A stretch of 11,771 nt of DNA from Ga0077527 sp049433545 (GTDB lineage Bacteria > Pseudomonadota > Gammaproteobacteria > Burkholderiales > SG8-41): NCBI GenBank assembly GCA_049433545.1, contig JBMTEY010000083.1, positions 1 through 11,771 on the forward strand, in the 5' to 3' direction. Positions 1 through 5,695 of the stretch are shown here, piece by piece (position 1 is the first letter of the stretch; every line of letters begins with the position of its first letter). Position numbers and translations under genes: made by a program. Under the pieces are notes generated by a model. It did no database searches. It worked only from the letters and a program-made list of their open reading frames with translations, and was not told the origin of the DNA.

Positions 1-608
1 CCGCGCTCGGCTTCCTCGTTGTCGAAGGCGTAGCGGCGGGCACGGATGTCCTCGAGCTCGCGGTTGAGCTGCGCGAGGTCGGTCAGCGTGTTATCGGTGT
101 AGCGCGGCAGGCCGCTGCGTTTTGCGTAATCGGCGACATGCTGCGGCGGATCGCTGGCGAGGAATATCTTGCCCACCGCGGTGATGTGCAGCGGCGCGTG
201 CGCGCCGATGATCTGCACCACCCGCATCATGGTGTTGCCTTCGGAGGTGCGCTCGATGTAGACCACTTCGTCGTCGCGGCGCACCGACAGGTTGACGGTT
301 TCGCCCAGCGTGCGGTGCAGCTCGTGCATGTGCGGCAGTGCTTCCTGGCGCACGCTGATGCGCGACTTGACCAGGGTGCCGAGTTCGACAAGGCGTATGC
401 CCAGCCGGTACATGCCGGGCTCGATGCGGTCGACCAGCCGGTTGTCGACCATCACCCCGAGGATGCGGTGCGCGGTCGAGGGATGCAGCTGGGTTGCGGT
501 GGCGAGCTGTTTCAGTGTGGCGGGCACAGTGTGCTGCGACAGTACGTCGAGCAGTTGCATCATGCGTTCGATCACCTGGATCGAGGGTTTTGCGCTTTTT
601 TCGGCCAC
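1..608 (-). CDS. IclR-family transcriptional regulator (3' end cut by window edge)
   Basis: DNA-binding regulator. The N-terminal winged helix-turn-helix spans about residues 12-62, with a recognition-helix region reading LHPSTAHRILGVM at residues 41-53. It is followed by the IclR effector-binding (GAF-like) domain. The family signature GAHAPLHITAVGKIFLA is visible, as is the downstream ELEDIRARRYAFDNEEAERG, where the window ends. About 202 of the usual 250-270 residues are present. I chose the GTG at 606-608: the frame is open back to an in-frame TGA at 687-689 but contains no ATG there, and the first in-frame Met (residue 16) would remove the lead-in to the HTH. No clear Shine-Dalgarno precedes the GTG. 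It is divergent from greB. Family members usually control adjacent catabolic genes and themselves, often with a small aromatic or organic acid as effector. The target here is unknown; the lut/amidohydrolase genes are candidates by proximity only. Confidence 0.93.
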   Translation of the reverse strand, partial: MAEKSAKPSIQVIERMMQLLDVLSQHTVPATLKQLATATQLHPSTAHRILGVMVDNRLVDRIEPGMYRLGIRLVELGTLVKSRISVRQEALPHMHELHRTLGETVNLSVRRDDEVVYIERTSEGNTMMRVVQIIGAHAPLHITAVGKIFLASDPPQHVADYAKRSGLPRYTDNTLTDLAQLNRELEDIRARRYAFDNEEAER

Positions 609-625
609 GGTGTTCTGGGTGAGGG

Positions 626-642
626 TGGAATTACATGGAATT
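626..642. promoter_or_regulatory. Two direct TGGAATT half-sites, possible IclR-type operator
   Basis: TGGAATT occurs at 626-632 and again at 636-642, exactly 10 bp apart (one helical turn), just upstream of the iclR-like start and in the divergent iclR/greB gap. The heptamer resembles the half-site of the E. coli IclR consensus (TGGAAAT). A related TGAAAT lies at 651-656. Autoregulation from this site is plausible but inferred. The gap 609-727 is AT-rich only here, and no strong sigma70 promoter for the regulator is obvious. Confidence 0.35.
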
Positions 643-712
643 TTACAATATGAAATGCCCCCCCGGCCACCCTGAAAACACCGCGTTCAGGCCGCTGCTG
701 TACATGTTTAGT

Positions 713-718
713 TACACT
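713..718 (+). promoter_or_regulatory. Candidate -10 element of greB (TACACT)
   Basis: TACACT matches the -10 consensus at the key positions 1, 2 and 6 and ends 9 nt before the preferred greB ATG at 728. I find no good -35 at 16-18 bp. If used, transcription would start at about 725, leaving almost no 5' UTR. This would fit the absence of a Shine-Dalgarno before greB. Confidence 0.3.
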
Positions 719-727
719 GTATGGACC

Positions 728-1270
728 ATGACCGCCCGCAACCGATCCGCTGCCGCACCGCCTGCAAGCCCTCCGCCGAAAAATTACATGACGCCCGCCG
801 GTTACGCGCGGCTGAAGCAGGAGTTGACCCGGCTGCTCGACGTCGAGCGTCCCGAGCTGGTCAAAATCATTTCGTGGGCGGCCTCCAACGGCGACCGTTC
901 CGAAAACGGCGACTACATCTACGGCAAAAAACGCCTGCGCGAAATCGACCGCCGCATCCATTACCTCGGCCGGCGGCTGGACCACGTGATCGTGGTCGAC
1001 CCGGCGGCCCGCGGCGACACCGACCAGGTGTTTTTCGGGGCGACGGTGGATTACATCGATGGCAGCGGCGTGCAGCAGACGGTGACCATCGTCGGCATGG
1101 ATGAAGCCGATCCGGCGCGCGGCCATGTCAGCTGGATATCGCCGATCGCCAAGGCGCTGCTCAAGCGCCGCGCTGGCGACACGCTGCAGCTGGCGACGCC
1201 GGGCGGCATGGAAGACATCGAGATCACCGATGTGCGTTACACGGCGGTTGCCGCGGAGCAGGGCGCATGA
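728..1270 (+). CDS. greB: Transcription elongation factor GreB
   Basis: Cytoplasmic RNA polymerase secondary-channel factor that stimulates cleavage of backtracked transcripts. The 180-residue product has the N-terminal coiled-coil domain (about residues 20-95) with the diagnostic tip SNGDRSENGDY. Its acidic Asp56 and Glu59 correspond to the Mg2+-handling residues of GreA/GreB. The run GKKRLREIDRRI is typical of GreB, and a C-terminal FKBP-like domain begins at FFGATV. An ATG at 635 is in frame, but the residues it would add show no family similarity, so I prefer 728. An ATG at 704 is also possible. Residues 8-17 are an Ala/Pro-rich tail before NYMTPAGYARL, longer than the E. coli N-terminus. 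The stop overlaps the next start as ATGA, which suggests translational coupling to the HtrA-like gene. Confidence 0.96.
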   Translation: MTARNRSAAAPPASPPPKNYMTPAGYARLKQELTRLLDVERPELVKIISWAASNGDRSENGDYIYGKKRLREIDRRIHYLGRRLDHVIVVDPAARGDTDQVFFGATVDYIDGSGVQQTVTIVGMDEADPARGHVSWISPIAKALLKRRAGDTLQLATPGGMEDIEITDVRYTAVAAEQGA

Positions 1271-2238
1271 CGGTATCCCTGTTTGCCGCGGCGATGGCGG
1301 CCTGGCGCGCCACCAACGGCATCCCGCGATCCGCCGAACCGCCGCTGGACGCGGTGGTCAAGCTGTCGATCCGCGCGGTCGAAGGCGCGCGCACAGCCGA
1401 CACGCTGGGCGCCGAACGCGAAGGCACCGGCATCGTCATCGACGACCGCGGCCTGATCCTCACCATCGGTTACCTGGTGCTCGAAGCCGCGTCGATCCTG
1501 GTGATCACCGGTGACAGCAAGATCTATCCGGCGAGCGTGGTCGGTTTCGACCATGCCACCGGTTTCGGACTGCTGCGCGCGAGCCCGGCGCCGCCGTGTG
1601 CGCCGGTGGTACTCGGCGATTCGACGAGCATCGGCGAACTGCAGAGCCTGGTCGTCGCCGGACATGCGTCGGCGGGCGGCGTGTCGGGCGTGGCGCTGGT
1701 GTCGCGACGGCGGTTCGTCGGCTGGTGGGAATACATGATCGACGACGCGCTGTTCACCGCGCCGCCGCGTTATGAACACAGCGGCGCGGCGCTGTTCGAC
1801 GGCGAAGGCCGGCTGGTGGGTATCGCCTCGCTGTGGGTCAGCGACGCGCTCAATTCAGGCGTCGCGTTTCCCGGCAACATGTTCGTGCCGATCAACCTGC
1901 TGAAGGACGTGCTGCCCGACCTCGTCGAGAACGGACGGCGCCGCGGCGCGGCGCGCCCCTGGCTGGGGCTCAATACCGAACAGGTCGAGGGCCATGTCGT
2001 GGTGTCGCGCGTGCTGCCGGATGCGCCGGGCGACCTCGCGGGGCTGAAACGCGGCGACATCATCCTCGGCATCGGCGGCGATTCGATCGGCGGGCAGAGC
2101 GAGTTCTATGAAAGGCTGTGGGCCCATGCCGCCGGCGAGGACATCACGCTGCACATCGTGCGCGAGAAGGTGGTCAAACACCTGATCGTGCAGACCGGCG
2201 ACCGGCTTTCGTACCTGCGGCCGTGGCGGCTCGGTTGA
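1267..2238 (+). CDS. HtrA-like trypsin-fold/PDZ protein, probably catalytically inactive
   Basis: A 323-residue protein with the layout of S1C (Deg/HtrA) proteases: a trypsin-like domain at about residues 28-220 and a PDZ domain at about 232-315 (WLGLNTEQVEG, then GLKRGDIILGIGG). The triad looks broken. Where HtrA proteins have ILTNNHVV, this one reads ILTIGYLV (Tyr69 for His). Where they have the TDLA Asp, it reads ATGFGLL (Gly99). The Ser motif GNSGGPL is reduced to EHSGAAL (Ser172 kept, flanking glycines altered). There is no convincing signal peptide or membrane anchor: the N-terminus MTVSLFAAAMAAW is short and lacks basic residues. This suggests a cytoplasmic binding or scaffold protein, unlike periplasmic DegP/DegS. 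GGAG at 1255-1258 is a well-spaced ribosome site. The start overlaps the greB stop. The fold is confident; inactivity is inferred from a mental alignment. Confidence 0.85.
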   Translation: MTVSLFAAAMAAWRATNGIPRSAEPPLDAVVKLSIRAVEGARTADTLGAEREGTGIVIDDRGLILTIGYLVLEAASILVITGDSKIYPASVVGFDHATGFGLLRASPAPPCAPVVLGDSTSIGELQSLVVAGHASAGGVSGVALVSRRRFVGWWEYMIDDALFTAPPRYEHSGAALFDGEGRLVGIASLWVSDALNSGVAFPGNMFVPINLLKDVLPDLVENGRRRGAARPWLGLNTEQVEGHVVVSRVLPDAPGDLAGLKRGDIILGIGGDSIGGQSEFYERLWAHAAGEDITLHIVREKVVKHLIVQTGDRLSYLRPWRLG

Positions 2239-2266
2239 AATCCGGAAAACGAGGAAACCACGCGCG

Positions 2267-3001
2267 ATGAAAGTCGGCCTGTTCGTGACATGCCTCGTCG
2301 ACCTGATGCGTCCGCGCATCGGTTTCGCGGCATTAAAGCTGCTCGAAGACGCGGGCTGCGAAGTCTTGGTGCCGCAGGCCCAGACCTGCTGCGGCCAGCC
2401 CGGCTACAACTCCGGCGACCGCGCATCGGCGATTGCGCTGGCGCGCAAGCTCGCGCGCGAATTCGCGGATTGTGAATACGTGGTCGTGCCCTCGGGTTCC
2501 TGCGCCGGCATGATCCGCGCGCATTATCCCGAATTGCTGAAAGACATACCCGAAGCCGAACGCGCAGCACTCACCGCGCTGGCGGGGCGCACGCACGAAC
2601 TGACCGACTTCCTGGTGAATGTGATGCACTATCAGGGAAAATCAAAAACATCAATAAAAACAATAACTTATCATGACTCCTGCTCGGGGCTGCGTGAACT
2701 CGGCATCAAGCAGCAACCGCGCGCATTGCTGGCGCAGGTCGCGGGCGTTGAACTGCGCGAGATGAACGAATGCGAACAGTGCTGCGGTTTCGGCGGCAGC
2801 TTCGCCGTCAAGTTCGGTGAAATCTCCGCGCACATCGCCGAACGCAAGTGCGAAAACATTGCTGCCAGCGGCGCCGACGCCGTGGTGCTCGGCGACTTGG
2901 GCTGCATGCTCAACATCGAAGGCCGGCTGCGCCGCCGCGGCGACGCGAAGACGCAGGTGCTGCACGTGGCGGAAGTGCTGGCGGAAAAATCCGGCGGCTA
3001 G
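2267..3001 (+). CDS. lutA: LutA/YkgE-type (Fe-S)-binding lactate utilisation protein
   Basis: A 244-residue cytoplasmic protein with two cysteine-rich CCG domains, as in LutA/YkgE, GlcF and heterodisulfide reductase subunit B. Visible cysteines include Cys9 (FVTCLVD), the first CCG at Cys41-Cys42 (QTCCGQPGYN), the YHDSCSGLRELGI motif (Cys139) and the second CCG region NECEQCCGFGGSF (Cys169, Cys172, Cys173). In the LutABC system it works with LutB and LutC to oxidise L-lactate to pyruvate. The start has a good Shine-Dalgarno, GAGGAA at 2251-2256. It lies 28 nt after the protease-like gene and is probably in its transcript. It is separated from lutB by about 1.27 kb holding minus-strand genes, whereas lutABC is normally contiguous. 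Residues 125-135 are encoded by an unusual AT-rich, G-free patch with rare-type codons (see findings). Confidence 0.92.
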   Translation: MKVGLFVTCLVDLMRPRIGFAALKLLEDAGCEVLVPQAQTCCGQPGYNSGDRASAIALARKLAREFADCEYVVVPSGSCAGMIRAHYPELLKDIPEAERAALTALAGRTHELTDFLVNVMHYQGKSKTSIKTITYHDSCSGLRELGIKQQPRALLAQVAGVELREMNECEQCCGFGGSFAVKFGEISAHIAERKCENIAASGADAVVLGDLGCMLNIEGRLRRRGDAKTQVLHVAEVLAEKSGG

Positions 3002-3004
3002 GCC

Positions 3005-3016
3005 GCGCGATCGCGC
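3005..3016. repeat. Perfect 12-bp palindrome GCGCGATCGCGC
   Basis: A self-complementary 12-mer lies in the 16 bp between the lutA stop and the converging stop of the remnant at 3018. There is no T-tract on either side, so it is not a standard intrinsic terminator. It could be chance in GC-rich DNA. Confidence 0.4.
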
Positions 3017-3017
3017 A

Positions 3018-3230
3018 TCAGTGCGGCTGCGTTGCCGTTCCCGAGGAAATCATCAGCAGGAACGGAATCTCACCCTTCGCCACCACCAGCGAACCGGTGG
3101 CGAGCACGAAGCGGTTGTCCTTTTTCTTGACTGCGGAATCGAGCGCGTAATCGATGGGTGCGGGATGCGCGCCCGTGGTTTCGAGGTGGCGGATGAAACG
3201 CTCGACGATGCGGTACGCGAGCCCCGCATT
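3018..3230 (-). pseudogene. Start-less 3' gene remnant, possibly Mur/FPGS-type ligase C-terminus
   Basis: On the minus strand a 70-codon open stretch, ending in TGA at 3018-3020, reads as genuine coding sequence. Third positions are strongly G/C, and the translation is protein-like, with RIVERFIRHLETTGAHPAP early and DNRFVLATGSLVVAKGE late. It is closed upstream by an in-frame TAA at 3231-3233 and has no ATG or GTG to start it; the nearby ATG is in another frame and gives a shadow-like product. It therefore looks like the 3' end of a gene whose body was deleted. The ATGSLVVA segment, about 20 residues before the end, resembles the C-terminus of folylpolyglutamate synthase/Mur-ligase-like proteins. 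That assignment is weak. It sits between lutA (convergent) and the amidohydrolase (same strand, upstream). Confidence 0.5.
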
Positions 3231-3259
3231 TTATTTGTGCGCCCCGAAACCGCTGCGAA

Positions 3260-4099
3260 CTACTTTTTCGGCTTCCAGCGATAGGCCTTCGCGCAGGCCT
3301 CGCCCATCAGCATCGCGCGTTCGCTGTCGCTCAGGCGGTCAGTGACGCGGAAAGGCTCCACCGCCTGGTCGTAATTGACCACGGCAAACGCGCGCGTCCA
3401 GTCGGTGCCCCACAGGCAGCGCTCGAAACCCCAGGCATCGAACACCCGCGCCAGCGGATCCCAGATGTCGGGGAAGGGGTAGGGCTTCTGCGACAGCGTG
3501 CAGGCGCCGCTGACTTTGATCACCAGGTTCGGGCGCTTCGCCAGCGCCAGCACCTTGGGCAGGTCGGCCCAGGGTTCCTTTGCCCGCGCTGAAGGTTCAT
3601 GCGGCTGCAGGATGCCGAGGTGGTCGAGGATGAAGCGCGTCTCGGGATGGCGGTCGAAGAGCACGGTGCCGGCGTCGAGATTGCCCCAGCACAGGATGTT
3701 CACCGGAAAGTCGTGGCGCACCGCGGCGCGCAGGATGCGGTCGAGCTTGGGGTCGTTGGGATCGCGCCCGCCGTCCTTTTTGAGGATCACGCGTATGCCC
3801 ACCGTGCCCGGGGTTTTTTTCCAGTCGGCGATCACGTCCTCGACGTCGGGACGGTCCGGATCCACCGGCTTGACCAGGCCGAAGCGCCCCGGATGCGCCT
3901 GCTGCACTTCCACCGCGTAACTCGCGTCGTAGCCGTACATCGAAAACGAGGAGATGAAAATCGCGCCGTCGATGCCCAGCCGGTCGAACTCCTTCACCAT
4001 CTCGTCGCCGGTGGCGCTGGCCGGCCAGTTGGGCTTGGTCAGCCAGGGGCGCTTGGGGGTGTTGGCTTCGTAGGCGTGGACTTGGGAATCGATGATCAT
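3260..4099 (-). CDS. Amidohydrolase-2 family (TIM-barrel) hydrolase
   Basis: A 279-residue cytoplasmic protein of the COG3618/amidohydrolase-2 type. These metal-assisted TIM-barrel hydrolases typically open lactone rings or hydrolyse or decarboxylate cyclic and aromatic-derived acids. The N-terminal strand reads IIDSQVHAYE. The family HxH is thus QxH here (Gln6, His8). FILDHLG supplies Asp159-His160, and LWGTDWTR supplies Asp233 near the C-terminus, as expected for the catalytic Asp. The start is ATG at 4097-4099, preceded by GGAG at 4109-4112 (9-nt spacing). A TTG at 4105 would be only 3 nt from that site. The gene is divergent from lutB and reads toward lutA. Substrate unknown. Gln in the first metal position may be a subfamily trait and need not mean loss of activity. 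Confidence 0.88.
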   Translation of the reverse strand: MIIDSQVHAYEANTPKRPWLTKPNWPASATGDEMVKEFDRLGIDGAIFISSFSMYGYDASYAVEVQQAHPGRFGLVKPVDPDRPDVEDVIADWKKTPGTVGIRVILKKDGGRDPNDPKLDRILRAAVRHDFPVNILCWGNLDAGTVLFDRHPETRFILDHLGILQPHEPSARAKEPWADLPKVLALAKRPNLVIKVSGACTLSQKPYPFPDIWDPLARVFDAWGFERCLWGTDWTRAFAVVNYDQAVEPFRVTDRLSDSERAMLMGEACAKAYRWKPKK

Positions 4100-4136
4100 C
4101 TTCAATAGCTCCGGTGATTCGCTGTTCGCGGTCTGT

Positions 4137-4165
4137 ATTTGATGAGGCCGGAATGGTTGTGGCGA
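4137..4165 (-). promoter_or_regulatory. Weak candidate promoter of the amidohydrolase gene
   Basis: On the minus strand TCGCCA (4165-4160) and TCAAAT (4142-4137) are separated by exactly 17 bp. Each matches 4 of 6 bases of the sigma70 consensus. The predicted transcript start would be near 4130, about 30 nt before the ATG at 4099. The -35 lies inside the palindrome at 4160-4177, a normal position for repressor control. Confidence 0.25.
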
Positions 4166-4177
4166 GATATTACGCCA
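4160..4177. promoter_or_regulatory. 18-bp imperfect palindrome, candidate operator
   Basis: TGGCGAGATATTACGCCA has 5-bp perfect arms (TGGCG/CGCCA) and a central ATAT. Only two base-pair positions break the symmetry. It lies in the divergent gap between the amidohydrolase gene and lutB. This fits a dimeric regulator controlling one or both genes. Which regulator (IclR-type, GntR-type or other) cannot be told from sequence. Confidence 0.4.
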
Positions 4178-4258
4178 TCGTTAGCGTTAGAGCACCTGAC
4201 GTCCGAGACTTCCCGGGATGTGAATGCGTAGCCGGCTCATGTAACTGGCGGTGCGCTA

Positions 4259-4264
4259 TATACT
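4259..4264 (+). promoter_or_regulatory. -10 element (TATACT) of lutB, possibly leaderless transcript
   Basis: TATACT matches 5 of 6 bases of TATAAT and ends 7 nt before the lutB ATG at 4272, so initiation at the usual distance would fall at or next to the ATG. The bases before the ATG (CTAGCCACC) hold no Shine-Dalgarno. The -35 region (about 4235-4242) is poor, so an activator may be needed. Confidence 0.4.
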
Positions 4265-4271
4265 AGCCACC

Positions 4272-5678
4272 ATGCAAATCGCTTCCATGCACTTCAAGGT
4301 GCGCGCCGGTCAGAAGCTGGCCGACGTCCGGCTGCAGTCCGCCCTGAAGAAGCTGCAGGGCAACTTCGTCAAGGGCCGCGCCGACCGCATCACCGAACTC
4401 GACAATTTCCAGGACATCCGCGACGCCGCGGCGGCGATCCGCGACCGCGCATTGGCCAACCTTGATGTCTGGCTCGACACCTTCGAGCGCAATGCCACCG
4501 CACGCGGGGCAGTGGTGCACTGGGCGGAAACCCACGACGACGTCAACCGCATCGTCAATGAAATCGCCGCGCAGCACGGCGTGCGCAAGGTCATCAAGTC
4601 GAAGTCGATGGTCACCGAGGAGTGCGGACTCAACGATGCGCTGGAGGCGGCCGGCCTCGAAGTGGTCGAAACCGACCTCGGCGAATACATATTGCAGCTG
4701 GCCAAGGAGCCGCCCTCGCACATCGTCGCCCCGGTGGTGCACAAGACCCGCGACGAGGTGTCCGACCTGTTCGCCGAAAAACACCAGGCGCCGCAGCTGA
4801 CCGACATCCCGGCGTTGTGCCGCGAGGCGCGTGAAAAGCTGCGGCCACATTTCCTGTCGGCGGACATGGGTGTTTCGGGTGCCAATTTCATCATCGCCGA
4901 GACCGGTTCTACGCTGATCGTTACCAACGAGGGCAACGGGCGCATGGTGACCACGCTGCCGAAGGTGCACGTGGCGATCACCGGCATCGAGAAGGTGGTG
5001 CCGACGCTGGAGGATGTGACCACTCTGCTGCGCCTGCTGCCGCGTCACGGCACCGGGCAGAGCATCACCAATTACATATCAGTGACCACCGGGCCGAAGC
5101 GCGACGGCGACAGCGACGGGCCGGAGCATTTCCACGTGATCCTGGTCGATGCCGGACGCACGAAGCTGATCGGCGGCGACATGCAGGAGATGCTGCGCTG
5201 CATCCGCTGCGGAGCCTGCATGAATCATTGTCCGGTCTATCAGAGTGTGGGCGGTCATGCCTACGGCTGGGTTTATCCGGGGCCCATGGGTTCGATCCTG
5301 ACGCCGACCTACATCGGCCTGGAAAACGCCCGCGACCTGCCGAACGCGGCGACGCTGTGCGGGCAGTGCCATGTCGCCTGCCCGGTGAAGATTCCGCTGC
5401 CCGAGTTGCTGCGCAAGCTGCGCGAGCGCCAGTTCGAGCAGGGCCTGAAACCCTGGCACGAGGTCGCGGCGCTGAAACTGTGGGGCTGGCTGGCGCAGCA
5501 TCCGGCGCTGTACGGCCTGGCAACGCGCATCAAGGTGCGCGTACTGAAGGCGATGGCGAATCCGCAGGGTATGATCCGCAGCCTGCCGTTCGGCGGCGGC
5601 TGGACTGACCGGCGCGATTTCCCGGCGCCGGAGGGCAGGACGTTCCGGGAGTTATACAAGGCAAGCGTCAAGGCTTGA
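4272..5678 (+). CDS. lutB: LutB-type iron-sulfur, LUD-domain lactate utilisation protein
   Basis: A 468-residue protein with an N-terminal LUD domain (about residues 60-300), beginning with the family-typical MHFKVRAGQKLAD. Its C-terminal ferredoxin-like segment has two cysteine motifs: CIRCGACMNHCP (Cys310, 313, 316, 320) and CGQCHVACP (Cys363, 366, 370). The linker GGHAYGWVYPGPMGS is characteristic of LutB/YkgF. In the known system LutB passes electrons with LutA and LutC during L-lactate oxidation. I start at ATG 4272 because MQIASMHFK aligns with family N-termini. A GTG at 4251 in the same frame overlaps the putative -10. mmsA follows after 17 nt on the same strand. Length and motifs are intact. 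Confidence 0.95.
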   Translation: MQIASMHFKVRAGQKLADVRLQSALKKLQGNFVKGRADRITELDNFQDIRDAAAAIRDRALANLDVWLDTFERNATARGAVVHWAETHDDVNRIVNEIAAQHGVRKVIKSKSMVTEECGLNDALEAAGLEVVETDLGEYILQLAKEPPSHIVAPVVHKTRDEVSDLFAEKHQAPQLTDIPALCREAREKLRPHFLSADMGVSGANFIIAETGSTLIVTNEGNGRMVTTLPKVHVAITGIEKVVPTLEDVTTLLRLLPRHGTGQSITNYISVTTGPKRDGDSDGPEHFHVILVDAGRTKLIGGDMQEMLRCIRCGACMNHCPVYQSVGGHAYGWVYPGPMGSILTPTYIGLENARDLPNAATLCGQCHVACPVKIPLPELLRKLRERQFEQGLKPWHEVAALKLWGWLAQHPALYGLATRIKVRVLKAMANPQGMIRSLPFGGGWTDRRDFPAPEGRTFRELYKASVKA

Positions 5679-5695
5679 GGATTTTGGAGAAGATC

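Noticed and set aside
635..727. Upstream extension of greB to ATG 635
   Set aside because: The added 31 residues have no similarity to GreB and would cover the divergent promoter region; ATG 728 gives a normal-length protein.
572..1126. 184-codon minus-strand frame over greB
   Set aside because: It is antisense to a clear GreB and has no recognisable motif. The real minus-strand gene here is the IclR-type frame, which is one base out of register with it.
2817..3284. 155-codon plus-strand frame running from lutA through the region after it
   Set aside because: Its first part overlaps lutA in another frame and is Arg/Cys/Ala-rich; the second part is antisense to the better-supported minus-strand remnant.
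4251..4271. GTG start for lutB
   Set aside because: The added residues MRYILAT are encoded by the putative -10 element, and family N-termini begin near MQ..SMHFK.
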